A stretch of 64,000 bases of DNA from Siphonodentalium dalli (Eukaryota > Mollusca > Scaphopoda > Gadilida > Siphonodentaliidae): assembly GCA_032622095.1 (NCBI GenBank), contig CP136066.1:61412609-61476608 (forward strand), in the 5' to 3' direction. Of the stretch, positions 33,298-46,897 are shown piece after piece (the stretch's first letter is position 1; every line of letters starts with the position of its first letter). Under the pieces are notes generated by a model, which saw only the letters and a program-made list of their open reading frames with translations, ran no database searches and was not told the origin of the DNA. The translations under genes were made by a program, and so were the position numbers.

Positions 33298-34478
33298 TTC
33301 AATAGTGATACCCGGAAATGTGGTCTACATAACTACCGGTTGAGCATATCAGTGGTTTTGTCAATCAGTGTGTTTGTCTGGATCATTTTGTTTTTGTTTA
33401 ACAACCGTTTCACCACCTAATGTTAGTGAAATAAATGTAGATGTATGTAACATATTGCTGATTTGGATGCTAAATTCAGTTTAAGTGAGCAGATTTTAAC
33501 AAAACCTAATGAAATGTACTGAGTAGTCGCAGAACAATTGTGGCTGTGGTATTTAAATTCATATATCTATAGAGTTATGGACCTTGTATTTAATATTTAT
33601 TTTAAACTATTGTATGCTGATTTCAGTTTAAATAAGTTATATACTGTAGTTGAAATCAAATTGTGATTATCGAACCCTTTAACCTCAACTATTGTACCTG
33701 GTCTTTAGACCCACTACTCCACATGTTACTCCCCATAGAGCTGTGTGCTCTGTGCAGGCAGTTGCTGGGGTATCGCCGACAGATCCGATGTAACAGTTTA
33801 TATCCCTGCATACCTTCTTTGTTATATATCAAAGTTATCGTTGTATATTAACTGGACATTGGTGCGTTAAAGGGGGGTAACTCTATTTTACTTTAAGGTG
33901 GCAGTACATGATTTTACTGGAACTTGTGTATTGCTACCTTAGAACTCACATTTGTTATTTTTGTCAATGCATTAATTTCCCTCAGAACCAGACCCATTCA
34001 TGCTACATTTTTTTTTAATTCAATAATTTATTCAACACACTTAATAAATCATATACAATACAATCTTGCAACAACATATTATAAGACTATCATTTAAAAT
34101 ATAGCTTTACAAATCAATATTTGTAATCCCAAACAACACAAATCTGCTCGAAAGATAACATTGGTGTTTGATAACTTTAAAACTGTTGATGTTAGTTATT
34201 TACATGCATGTAAGTTACGATGTATTGATTTTTTCTGTTTCTATCATATATGTTGACATTCAAATTCGTGTTGAAAGAAGGTGCTAGAAGTATTTCAATT
34301 TTTAAGGAAAGCACATCCCTTAAGCATATATATTTGAATTAATTTCCAATTGTGTATGTGGTCTTCTGACATTAACAACTACATTAACAATTACATGTAC
34401 TTTATAATTTATATAAATAGTAATTATAACTTTAAACCTAAAGCTGATAAAAACAAATAAGTGTTATTATATATATAT
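33298..34478. other. AT-rich non-coding interval
   Basis: No gene is seen. A T-run at 34,010-34,018 followed by AATTCAATAATTTATTC could be the reversed poly-A end of an old retroposon. Confidence 0.4.
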
Positions 34479-37400
34479 ACTAGAAGGTGACCCGACTTCG
34501 TCCGGGCTTTGACCTTGAATTGTCCATTTTGAAGGTCAAGGTCAAGTGGGGTAACGATTTGACCAGTCCAAAACACTACCCGGACAAAAGTACCCGACAA
34601 ACGTGCCCGTCGAAATCCATCCAGTTTTACCCGATTTCACCTTGAATTGATCATTTTGAAGGTCAAGGTCAAGTCGGGGTCACGACTCGACCCGTCCAAA
34701 ACACTCAGTGGACCAAAGTAACCCCACATATCAAATTTCGTCAAAATCCCATCAAAATTGGCGATATGACCTTGAATTGACCCGATTTCAAGGTCAAGTT
34801 CACGTCGCACGGGCAAATGAATATGTTTATGAGACTCCCCATACGAAAATACCCCCACATACCATGTTCCATCGAAATCCCGTGATATACGGGCGTTTGA
34901 CTTTGAAATGACCATATTTCAAGGTCAAGGTCACATCGCACGGGCAAATTAATAGGTTTATGCCACTCCCCGGTCGTATGTACCTCCTGAGTCCACATAC
35001 CAAGTTTCATCGAAATCCCGTGATATTCGGGCGTTTGACCTTGAAATTACCCGATTTCAAGGTCAAGGTCACGTCGCACGGGCAAATGAATATGCTTATG
35101 AGACTCCCCAATTCGAAGGTACCCCCACATACCAAGTTTCGTCGAAATCCCGTGATATTCGGGCGTTTGACCTTGAAATGACCCGATTTCAAGGTCACGT
35201 CGCACGGACAAATTAATAGGCCCATGCCACCCCCGGCCGAAAATACCCCCACATACCAAGTTTCATCGAAATCGGCTCTGCCATTTTCGAGTTCATCGCG
35301 AACACACAGACACACAGACAGATCTTCCAAAATATATAATAGATATATAAATATACTAGAAGGTGACCCGACTTCGTCCGGGCTTTGACCTTGAATTGTC
35401 CATTTTGAAGGTCAAAGTCAAGTGGGGTAACGATTTGACCAGTCCAAAACACTACCCGGACAAAAGTACCCGACAAACGTGCCCGTCGAAATCCATCCAG
35501 TTTTACCCGATTTGACCTTGAATTGATCATTTTGAAGGTCAAGGTCAAGTCGGGGTCACGACTCGACCCGTCCAAAACACTCAGTGGACAAAAGTAACCC
35601 CACATATCAAATTTCGTCAAAATCCCATCAAAATTGGCGATATGACCTTGAATTGACCCGATTTCAAGGTCAAGTTCACGTCGCACGGGCAAATGAATAT
35701 GCTTATGAGACTCCCCATACGAAAATACCCCCACATACCAAGTTTCATCGAAATCCCGTGATATACGGGCGTTTGACTTTGAAATGACCAGATTTCAAGG
35801 TCAATGTCACATCGCACGGGCAAATTAATAGGTTTATGCCACTCCCCGGTCGTATGTACCTCCACATACCAAGTTTCATCGAAATCCCGTGATATTCGGG
35901 CGTTTGACCTTGAAATTACCCGATTTCAAGGTCAATGTCACGTCGCACGGGCAAATGAATATGCTTATGAGACTCCCCAATACGAAGGTACCCCCACATA
36001 CCAAGTTTCGTCGAAATCCCGTGATATTCGGGCGTTTGACCTTGAAATGACCCGATTTCAAGGTCAAGGTCACGTCGCACGGACAAATTAATAGGCCCAT
36101 GCCTCCCCCCGGCCGAAAATACCCCCACATACCAAGTTTCATCGAAATCGGCTCTGCCATTTTCGAGTTCATCGCGAACACACAGACACACAGACAGATC
36201 TTCCAAAATATATAATAGATATATAAATATACTAGAAGGTGACCCGACTTCGTCCGGGCTTTGACCTTGAATTGACCATTTTGAAGGTCAAGGTCAGGTG
36301 GGGTCAAACACCAACTCCCCAAAAATGGTGGAAATCGGCCCAGCGGATACCGGGAAATCGGCCCAGCGGATAACGAGATACCCTATGCATCAAATTTCGT
36401 CCGTAAAAATCCGCCAGTTTAACCCGATTTGATTTCCACTCAAGTATATAAACGCGCCTCATATACACACGCTCATTAATTATCAAGTTTCAACGTAAAG
36501 ATAAATTACCATCGGTGCCCGAGATATCGCCAAGACGTCTGAAACAGTCAAATGCATCGGTCGGTAAGCGTCAACGTGATCTAACGTTATGACCTCTAAC
36601 GACGTCATAGAAGTTACGCATTGTTTTTATCCTGATGAAAGATAGTACCACTTCTTCTTGATAATTGAGGCAGATAACTAAAACGGATAGATACGCATTA
36701 TATATCGTTGGAAAGAGGAAACACGAAAGATTCTCACAGTGTCATTATTATGACTGGCATTTTATTATTCGCGCTTTTCGAATCGATTTGTAAGCACCGA
36801 ACTCAAATGAAAGTCCCGTAACACAGCGTAAAAACAGATTTGACCTCGGCACGTGAAAAGTTGACCTCGGATCTGATAATTAATATGCCTATGCCACTTC
36901 CCGACCGATAGTACCCTCACATACCAAGTTTCATCGAAATCGGCTCGGCCGTTTTCGAGTTCATCGCGATCACACAGACACACACACCCTACACACACAC
37001 ACAGATCCGGGCTTTGACCTTGAATTGTCCATTTTGAAGATCAAGGTCAGGTGGGGTCACGATTTGAACCGTCCAAAACACTGCCCGGACAAAAGTACCC
37101 GTCGAAATCCATCCGGTTTTACCCGATTTGACCTTGAATTGATCATTTTGAAGGTCGAGGTCAGGTCGGGGTCACGATTTGACCCGTCCAAAACACTCAG
37201 TGGACAAAAGTAACCCGACGTATCAAATTTCGTCGAAATCCCATAAAATTCGCGATTTGACCTTGAATTGACCCGATTTCAAGGTCAAGGTCACGTCGCA
37301 CGGGCAAATTAATAGGCCTATGCCACTCCCCGGCCGAAAGTACCCCTATATACCAAGTTTCATCGAAATCCTGTGATATTCGGGCGTTTGACCTTGAATT

Positions 37401-40065
37401 AACCCGATTTCAAGGTCAATGTGACGTCGCGCGAACAAATTAATATGCCTATACCAGTTTCCGGCCGAAAATACCCCCACATACCAAGTTTCATTGAAAT
37501 CGGGTCAGCCGTTTTCGAGTTCATCGCGATCACACAGACACACACACACACACAGATCTTCCAAAATATATTATAGACTAGAACGTGACCCGACTTCGTC
37601 CGGGCTTTGACCTTGAATTGACCACTTTGAAGGTCAAGGTCAGGTGGGGTCGAACACCAACACCCCAAAAATGGTGGAAATCGGCCCAGCGGATACCGGG
37701 AAATCGGTCCGGCGGATACCGAGATACCCTATGCTATGCATCAAATTTCGTCCGTAAAAATCCGCCAGTTTAACCCGATTTGATTTCCACCCAAGTATAT
37801 AAACGCGCCTCATATACACACACTAATTAATTATCAAGTTTCAACGTAAAGATAAATTACCATCGGTGCCCGAGATATCGCCAAGACATCTGAAACAGTC
37901 AAATGCATCGGCCGGTTAAGCGTTAACGTGATCTAACGTTATGACCTCTAACGACGTCATAGAAGTTACGCATTGTTTTTATCCCGATGGAAGATAGTAC
38001 CACTTCTTCTTGATAACTGAGGCAGATAACTAAAACGGATACATACGCATTATATATCGTTGGAAAAGGAAACACGAAAGATTCTCATAGTGTCATTATT
38101 ATGACTGGCATTTTATTATTCGCGCTTTTCGAATCGATTTGTAAGCACCGAACTCAAATTAAAGTCCCGTAACACAGCGTAAAAACAGATTTGACCTCGG
38201 CACGTGAAAAGTTGACCTCGGATCTGAAAATTAATAGGCCTATGCCCGTTCCCGGCCGAAAATACCACCACATACCAAGTTTCATCGAAATCGGCTCGGT
38301 CGTTTTTGAGTCCATCGCGATCACACAGACAGACACACACACACACACACACACAAACAGATCTTCCAAAATATATAATAGACTAGAAGGTGACCCGACT
38401 TCGTCCTGGTTTTGACCTTGAATTGTCTATTTTGAAGGTCAAGTGGGGTCACGATTTGACCCGTCCAAAAACACTGCCCGAACAAAAGTACCCGACAAAA
38501 GTACCCGTCGAAATCCATCCGGTTTTACCCGATTTGACCTTTTAACCCGATTTGATTTCCACTCAAGTATATACACACGCCTCATATACACACGCTCATT
38601 AATTATCAAGTTTCAACGTAAAGATAAATTACCATCGGTGCCCGAGATATCGCCAAGACGTCTGAAACAGTCAAATGCATCGGCCGGTTAAGCGTTAACG
38701 TGATCTAACGTTATGAACTCTAACGACGTCATAGAAGTTACCCATTGTTTTTATCCTGGTGGAAGATAGTACCACTTCTTCTTGATAATTGAGGCAGATA
38801 ATTAAAACGGATACATACGCATTATATATCGTTGAAAAGAGGAAACACGAACGATTCTCACAGTGTCATTGTTATGACTGGCATTTTATTATTCGTGCTG
38901 TTTCGAATCGATTTGTAAGCACCGAACTCAAATGAAAGTCCCGTAACACAGCGTAAAAACAGATTTGACCTCGGCACGTGAAAAGTTGACCTCGGATCTG
39001 AAAATTAATAGGCCTATGCCCGTTCCCGGCCGAAAATACCACCACATACCAAGTTTCATCGAAATCGGCTCGGTCGTTTTCAAGTCCATCGCGAACACAC
39101 AGACACACACACAGAGATCTTCCAAAATATATAATAGACTAGAAGGTGACCCGACTTCGTCCGGGCTTTGACCTTGAATTGTCTATTTTGAAGGCCAAGG
39201 TCAAGTGTGGTCACGATTTGACCCGTCCAAAACACAGTGCCCGAACAAAAGTACCCGACAAAAGTACCCGTCGAAATCCATCCGGTTTTACCCGATTTGA
39301 CCTTGAATTGACCATTTTGAAGGTCAAGGTCAGGTGGGGTCAAACACCAACACCCCAAAAATGGTGGAAATCGGCCCAGCGGATACCGGCGATACCGAGA
39401 TACCCTATGCATCAAATTTCGTCCGTAAAAATCCGCCAGTTTAACCCGATTTGATTTCCACTTAAGTATATAAACGCGCCTCATATACACACGCTCATTA
39501 ATTATCAAGTTTCAACGTAAAGATAAATTACCATCGGTGCCCGAGATATCGCCAAGACGTCTGAAACAGTCAAATGCATCGACCGGGTAAGAGTTAACGT
39601 GATCTAACTTTATGACCTCTAACGCGTCATAGAAGTTACGCATTGTTTTTACCCTGATAGAAGATCGTACCACTTCTTCTTAATAATTGAGGCAGATAAC
39701 TAAAACGGATACATACATATTATATATCATTGGAAAGAGGAAACACGAAAGATTCTCATAGTGTCATTATTATGACTGGCATGTTATTATTCGCGCTGTT
39801 TCGAATCGATTTGTAAGCACCGAACTCAAATGAAAGTCCCGTAACACAGCGTAAAAACAGATTTGACCTCGGCACGTGAGAAGTTGACCTGGCACGAACA
39901 AATTAATAGGCCTATGTTACTCGTGGCCCGAAAATACCCCCACATACCAAGTTTCATCGAAATTGGCTCAGCCGTATTTGAGTCCATTGATTACACACAA
40001 ACCCACAGATACACACACACACACACACACACACAGATCTTTCAAAATATATAATAGATATATAT
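34479..40065 (+). repeat. Array of GGTCA-rich repeat units (seven copies)
   Basis: Units begin ACTAGAAGGTGACCCGACTT at 34,479, 35,355, 36,231, 37,577, 38,382 and 39,138. One headless unit starts at CGGGCTTTGACC near 37,005. Each ends with a CACACAGACACACA microsatellite, AGATCTTCCAAAATATATAA and an AT linker. The first two steps are exactly 876 bp; the later units are 750-920 bp and contain an extra module. Every unit holds paired TTGACCTTGAA ... TTCAAGGTCAA blocks and phrases such as ACATACCAAGTTTCATCGAA. The open frames on both strands are repetitive by-products. The inverted copy at 2,775-3,460 shows that the family is dispersed. Confidence 0.9.
36300..36990 (+). repeat. Extra module with TATATAAA motif in the later array units
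   Basis: This segment (AAATCGGCCCAGCGGATACC ... AAGTATATAAACGCGCCTC ... GTGCCCGAGATATCGCCAAG ... GTAACACAGCGTAAAAACAG) recurs in units starting 37,577, 38,382 (shortened) and 39,138 but not in the first two. It is highly conserved between copies. It has a TATA-box-like motif near 36,445, 37,796 and 39,471, degraded near 38,567. It has no long open frame. A promoter-like role is speculation. Confidence 0.6.
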
Positions 40066-43000
40066 ATAAGTAAAAGCTCTAAACTAATTCTCCGTTCCAT
40101 ATGTATTTAGGAAGCGTTTCTTACACTCACTCAGCTTTGAAATAAGGTCAATTCACACGGGCGCGAACATGCGATTTTTACGGCCATTTTTCTGTCGTCC
40201 GTAGCGGTTCAAAGCGCGCGATTTTAATAAAATTTATATAAAAAAATAGGAGGGTACTTTGACTAATAACGTATATGTCAGTGTAATAACGATTTAGGTG
40301 TGAACAACGGCTTAGCTAAACACATTTTATTGCGGGAACACAATGCATAATATAAAAGCTAACATTGCTGATGAAGTATGTCTCAGTTGGAGTGTAGACT
40401 AAAGGTCGTATTGCGAAGTATCGAGTGAGTATTATCCGATTAGTAGATATTTGGTCCGAATTTAAAAGCCTTATGCTGTGGAGAAACCTGCAGTGATAAG
40501 CCGTATTTGTTGTACTAATTTGAAGGATTAGTTGTTATAACGGAATTATGAGGTGGTGCATTCATGAAACCAATATATTTTATAGTATAGTATCATCTAT
40601 ATGTATGCCAAATATTATGATCTTGAGGGCATTACAATTTCTGACTCTGGTTTTCTTGTCACACTATCGGGGGTGGTGTGCGGTGTCACATGCAGTGTAC
40701 TCGAGGTCATGACACTTGTGCAGCTGAGTTGATTCGCTGGGTTCCAGAGGAGCATGGTCACCGTCTCGTGATATCATTATAAATATGATCTAATTTGATC
40801 ATAAATATTTGAACTTTGAACTTCACAATATACCACTACCCTCCATCTATACCATTCAGCCTTATGACGACAAAGGATTCATTAGTGTTAATCCTCATTA
40901 CTGTTTTATTGCATTTGGTTGTTAGTGCACTGCCTTATGTGCATTTTGGTATACATTAAGCTGCACAACCTAATCAATTAGCAGATGATGATACTATAGA
41001 AATGATTCTCATGTCGCTCCCGTTACAAATTCAATTTGGTTTTTGAATTAGATTTCTGATTTTGGGGTAAAAAAGTTTGCTAAGTTTGCTAAATGAAATA
41101 TTTTTTGGCCATTTTCGAATAACAAAATTGGCCTATTGCAGTCTCAACCCTGACCACAAGTTATTTCTACGTGTTCCAACCGACTTCCCTCAACTAGACT
41201 ACTGTCCCTATGCTGGATTATACTCACATGTATCATGAATTTAAAGTGGCTTCCCAAGATCACATTTTATCCTCCGGTGCAATCAATTGCCCTCTAAATG
41301 ATGATTATTTTTGTACCATTATTCCCAATGCACAATATGTTGGAAATACACCTTTAGCCAACAACCTAGATATTGGAAATATATGACTTGCTAGCAGATA
41401 TAGTAATTTAGCGTGCAAAAATATCGTTCGTGTAAAGGTACCGCCGTCGAAATATGCGAAAATATTGGAACATTGGAAAAAGTCATAGCATAATTCGGAA
41501 ATGAGCCAAATGCTTGAGTACAGGCTTACACACTTAGGCCCTATACGATGTAATGTTAGTATTGCATTGTATATAATGATGTGCGAGTCGGTATCGGCTT
41601 CTCGATTGTGTATGTCAAGGGGTATAGGTATACTACCGGTTGTAGATTACTTTACAATCACTCTCTATCATTTCACATATTATCATATTATAAGGCATAC
41701 TAGTATAAATGAAGTCAGTGTAACTTCCGAAATTGATGATAAGTGGTGCAATCAACAACTTAATCCATGTTTCTTTGTATCTATACTTGGTTATTTTCAC
41801 GCCAGGGTCAGTTTGAACCATTTATCCTTCCAAATATTAGTCATATAATTTCCTGTATAAAACCGATTAAATGGGGAGAGAACCGATTCGTTCGAGATAG
41901 AACCGACATATATATAGAGGATCTCAAACTCAATTCAATTCTTTAATCTCAATAAATCAATAATCATGATATATGAGATATACAAGATTCAAATACAAAT
42001 ATATGACAAAAGCACATTTAACAGGTACATAAATATATTTGATAGTATATGTAATATTAATGTTAATGCATACATTGAAGGCACATCCACCCAAAAACAG
42101 GGTGGATGTGCCCGATACTATATATAAGACTATCTATTTATTTGATACTTTGATACTCGCGTCATTTACACAGGAATACTGTCATAGCGACATGCATATA
42201 CATAAATGTTGGCTTGAGACGATGGGGCACATGAGCCACAGATATAACTTTGAATTTGGAAAAGAAAAAAGAAAAAAAAACGTATGGACAAAATCTGCAT
42301 TGTATGTTTTAATCAGCATATAACTTGAGGTCGAAGTTGTGGATGTATTCGAATAATAATGTTTAGAATAAAGCCGGGCTTCAAATAAACAGACAGAGAC
42401 ACCGTAGCTAATAGACCCCATCGTTACGAGTTTGAGATACTTTTTATCACATGATCATATAATCGCTAAAATTTTATCGAAAAGAACAATAATTAACAGC
42501 CAGCAAACTTTGTCCCAAAGAGCAGCGTGACGTCATTGCACGCGACGATATTACACGTGTCTATTACGCTCGAATATTACATAGGAAAACAGTGCTAATC
42601 ATGTGATAAATCAAAATTCACGGTTTTCGTCGTTTTTATGACTGCAACAATGGAAAAATTAATCGTGTTATCACCTAGATGGCTCAAAATGGAGTTTTAT
42701 CTGCGAAACTCCCCAAAATTTAAATTTTAAATGAGCATAAATCGTAAAAAAAATCATCCTAGACCATCACAAACCGGCAATATAATGACTTTCGATGTTC
42801 TTACACAGTGCTTTTGGCTATAAGTAGAACAATATGCTAGAGTTGGTCCAAAACAAGAAATTCCCCACTAATTACTGGTCGGAAAATCATACAATGTGAA
42901 CAATTCCAACATATATCTCATGTCAAATCTCCAATTAATGTTGTGCCAGGCATGAAATTTCCGAATGTTGAACATTTATTAATGTTTGGGGGGTAGACAC

Positions 43001-43354
43001 CATAACCAACCCTTGTCGCCACGTCCCTGTACAACTGACACATCGAAGAAATGCACGACTTTTACCACAAACATGAATACTATAAAATATAAGATACACA
43101 TGGATACTTGTGACCACGTGGATATCAAAATCTGACCTAGAATAAGCGTAATCGCGGTTTAGCCCCGCCCTAATATCAATTTCTGATTCTGATTCTGATT
43201 TGATTCTCCCAAACGAAATAACGCCTCAGTGTATATGAGAGAGATTCAGCGTGTATCTGGTATATCATAAGGTAAATGACAGCACGCCGTTGCCACACAT
43301 AATAAGAATTTAGGAAACATCTCGTCATACCGATTTGGACCAACAATTTGGTTA
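40066..43354. other. AT-rich non-coding interval
   Basis: No convincing gene. The frames at 41,501-41,848 and 42,039-42,323 lack family features. A short segment near 40,612 (TATGATCTTG...TTTCTGACT(C/A)TGGTTTTCTTGT) recurs near 57,350. The stretch 41,930-42,060 looks like an A-rich retroposon tail. Confidence 0.4.
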
Positions 43355-43358
43355 TTAA

Positions 43359-43941
43359 AGGGGTACTGTACGCCATTTTCATTAAATTTCCGGTGACAAC
43401 AACGATCTAATATCGATAATATATAGAAACATAAGTAATTTGAGTCGAAGATGTATTCTGTAAACGCTCAGGTTAATAGGCTATCTTAAAATTTAATAAT
43501 TTAAAAGTTAATAATTTGATATAAATTGAATTTATGACTGGAGCCATAAAATGGCGTCAATTAAATTACGAATTACCGTAATCAAAAATAGTAATTGAGG
43601 GATACTGGATTTTTAAACCGATCGCACACACGATTGCTTAAAATATTACGATGATACGGGGAGAACACTCAAGCAACTCACTGACTAGCGACGATACAAT
43701 AACTTAAATGATTATATGGGACTAGTATGCATATAATATAACTTTTATTTGATTCATTTGGTTGAAAACTTTACAAAAATTACTCGACAACGACAATTTG
43801 TATTTTTGCATTCCGGTAAATTTGTCATCCGTAACATGACTTCGTATTCAACAGACTTTCAAATAATGGAAAAATTGTTACCTTATTCTCCGACTCGGAG
43901 ACTATAGAAACCAACAACAACATTTGGCGTACAGTACCCCT
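43359..43941. mobile_element. 583 bp TTAA-flanked MITE
   Basis: The termini AGGGGTACTGTACGCCA and its inverse TGGCGTACAGTACCCCT are directly flanked by TTAA at 43,355-43,358 and 43,942-43,945. There is no coding sequence. The TTAA duplication suits piggyBac-like mobilisation. Confidence 0.85.
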
Positions 43942-44070
43942 TTAAGGAAGGCCGAAACTTTTGTGAAATTGGATAATTTATTACTTCATTCAGATTTATC
44001 GTCGTATGTCAGAATTATCAGATTTTCTTTTCAAAATGAGGATAAAATTGTGGTTGTCCACACCTCTTAA

Positions 44071-46071
44071 AGGATTTATTCGGTCTAGAAACTACAAAAC
44101 GCAATCGGAAAGCCCTCCCTGTTGTGATTAAAATGATCCAAGTCCCATTCCGATCGCATAATAAATAACCCGTAAAATAAATAAATAATACCACCACCGG
44201 TATTCGGAGATTTCCGTGACTAAACTACGAGTGACGTACTTGTGGGGAGCAAATTAAAAACACAGATTCGGAGCCGGAGTTTATTATGCAGACTACGATG
44301 ACGTAATCGTAAGTCAGCCGATACTAAAATGCGGAGTCGTATGTGCGCGTGTGGTGTACAGATTACGTTACGCTTTAGCCGTTTATCTGGAATAGAAGAC
44401 AATAATTCTGTGAATACAGTAATTAATAGCGCCTAGAATGGTTGTTGTTTTTGTAGCCATTAATAACATGCCGGCACGTGTCTGTTTTGGTGAATAGATG
44501 GCAGTATTAGTGCTTTGATTGTTTCGCGTATTCACTCGGTGATTTGTAATCACTCAGCGACTATTCATCAGTGTCATTCGCGAACTTGTTTGCACTCTAA
44601 AATGCCACAAAGTGAATAGAAAGAACATTATCTCTCTGGTCATACTTATATAAGAAGCGCCCAAATTTATATAAACACTGGGCTGAAAAATGTTAACTCT
44701 ATTTAGGCGCTTTTGTTTTGTGTTTGTTTGTTGTTTTACTTTCGATATAAATATCCCGAGTATCTGTCATCGCCACATATTCCAAGATGCCTAGTAGATG
44801 TAGTGTGTTCAGTTGTGGGCGGGCTAGCGATCCATTATTTAGTACCTCCAAAAAGACAACACAGTGCGTAATTTAGAACGCTCTTTATTGTCTACCGCTT
44901 TTGGGAGACGGAAGCACTTTATATTTAATTGTCACAATACCACATACAAAATCACCCATGACATATCGAAATAAAGCACGTTCATAATTGAGAACGCTCT
45001 TTATTGTCTACACCGCGACGAAAACATGGACGCTCTTTATTAGAGGCAATCATTGGAGTTTTGCTATGCTAACAATTCAAAAAAATCCTCTCTAGAAAGT
45101 CAATATGTGCCACCAAAACGTAAAATAAAACGAACAACAAACACAAACTGAAAAACAATGCCAGGCTAGCCTTCAATTAAAAAAATGTCATTATGCCAAA
45201 CTGCAGCCTAACTAATAATTTTTGTAGTTTCAACAGTCTGTTGTGTATTCGAGTGAATTATTTTGTTTACTCACTTATCGATCTTGACTGGAAGGATTTT
45301 AGCAAGCTGTTCACAGTCGTGCACTTCTCCACACAAAATGTTTCGTGTGAAGAAACAGACAGGAACATCATTATGACGAATATAAGCCATCATGATACAT
45401 GTATTAGTACAATAACCACCACCTTTTTAATCGCACCCCATTTGTATTTAAAATTGTACGCATATAGCGCACAACGGGGTGACACTAGTGTGTAAACTAT
45501 CCTCCGAAATTGGTACCATACAACGAAGAATGAAGTACCGGCATATGGCCTAACTTGTATTCTTTCAGAAACAGTTAAATTTGTTTCGCACGATATTCCG
45601 CTCGCTCATTGCATTTCTGCATAAATTAATCTCATTTCAAACAACTTTTATCGCATCAAAGTGCATTTTAGCCATCATTATTCGTTATATAATCCAACAT
45701 TCTAGCAAATCCAGTTCATAATTCAGCACATTCAAACAGTTTTATTCCGTAATCGCTATTTATCGTAAAGGCTTAGGTAATTAACCAGCGTAATTTATCA
45801 ACTCGTTACGCGATTGGCGGAATTATTTCAAGCTCCACCCACCGCTGTCATCGGTAAGCGTTGATGCAGATGATCGGTCATGTGACCGCGTTGTGGTCAT
45901 GTGATCGCACTCACGTGACTGACTTCGGATATTTCCGCGATTTTTTTAATATCATAATAATAAAAATACTATTTGCTCGATTTTGAATTTTCTTGGCGAA
46001 ATGGGTCTGTTAGACATATATTATTAGTATTATGACGATAAATTTTTATTTTTTTTGACAGACTAATTCCT
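44071..46071. mobile_element. Possible 2.0 kb TTAA-flanked element
   Basis: Imperfect inverted ends AGGATTTATTCGGTCTAG and AGGAATTAGTCTGTCAAA (about 13 of 18 match) lie next to TTAA at 44,067-44,070 and 46,072-46,075. The interior has three GAACGCTCTTTATTGTCT-like repeats (about 44,878-45,040) and a THAP-like start (next entry). The call is tentative because the ends are diverged. Confidence 0.35.
44787..44876 (+). pseudogene. THAP-like N-terminal fragment
   Basis: The ATG opens MPSRCSVFSCGRASDPLFST and ends after 29 codons. THAP zinc fingers start with M-P-x-x-C-x(2-4)-C, and this fragment has that opening, but the downstream C-x2-H and AVPTIF parts are not visible. It could be a first exon or a relic of a P-element-type or THAP-bearing transposase. 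The motif is short and chance is possible. Confidence 0.25.
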
Positions 46072-46075
46072 TTAA

Positions 46076-46403
46076 GATATTAGGCAAGGTGGATGCAAAA
46101 TAAATTTAAAGCTGTAGACAAAACGTCAAACTGACTGGTGTTTATGTGTAGAGAACAATATTAATGATAGCTAAGCACAATCTTAGTTAATGGTTTGAAT
46201 TTATGTCCATGGGAAAGCTAAAGCTTGTGAACAAATTATGCCAGAACACTTCTCTTTGAAAATATATTATGACCAAGTTGACAGAAAACTTCATGGAAAC
46301 ATGTATCAATTAAGAACTAATTGGAATTATGGAATTGTATAATGATAATAAAAGGTCGGTGCATGATTTGTGCGAATTCGGAGCTCTGCAGTTTTCCCAA
46401 TGG
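46076..46403. other. Non-coding interval
   Basis: No gene or repeat structure is recognised. Confidence 0.4.
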
Positions 46404-46897
46404 CCAATAATAATCTTTTAATGTACAGCGTGTGTAATTCACATTTCCGATTTGATAATTCATAAAATATTTCACATTAGTTGGTTCGAGGCGGAAGAGG
46501 AGAAAGTGCATCGTTTCGTAGCGGTGGTTACTAGCCTGGTATTATGACGACTTCGGGTTGAGTGACCTGGTATTGTATCTTACCAGGTGAGTAATTCTGG
46601 TCGCTGATTGGTCTATTTGAATAGGAGACATGGTAATGGGCCATATTTGCAATTAACCATAATTAACATAATTTTTTAATCTGTAGGATAGTAGAAAATA
46701 GAAATTATTTTGTTGGACCCTGTGTCTGCAATTTTTTTCACGACCCCCCCCCCCCCACCCCCCCCCCCCCTTGTTGATAATATATCCACATGCTTATCGT
46801 GGCTTTGAAGTTAATGCACACAAATTATACGATGTCAATGGTTGGCCTTCTGCTGATAAGTTCTAGTTGTGTTCGAGTCACAATACTCCCTACACGA

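Noticed and set aside
34637-39508. Many 60-170 codon frames on both strands
   Set aside because: They are repeat by-products: the same peptides recur with each unit on either strand, with no domain features.
45193-45495. 100-codon plus-strand frame
   Set aside because: No recognisable motif, AT-rich composition and no splice or start context.
46745-46770. C-rich tract as a structural element
   Set aside because: It is a simple homopolymer expanded relative to the G-run in the duplicate, and may include sequencing error.
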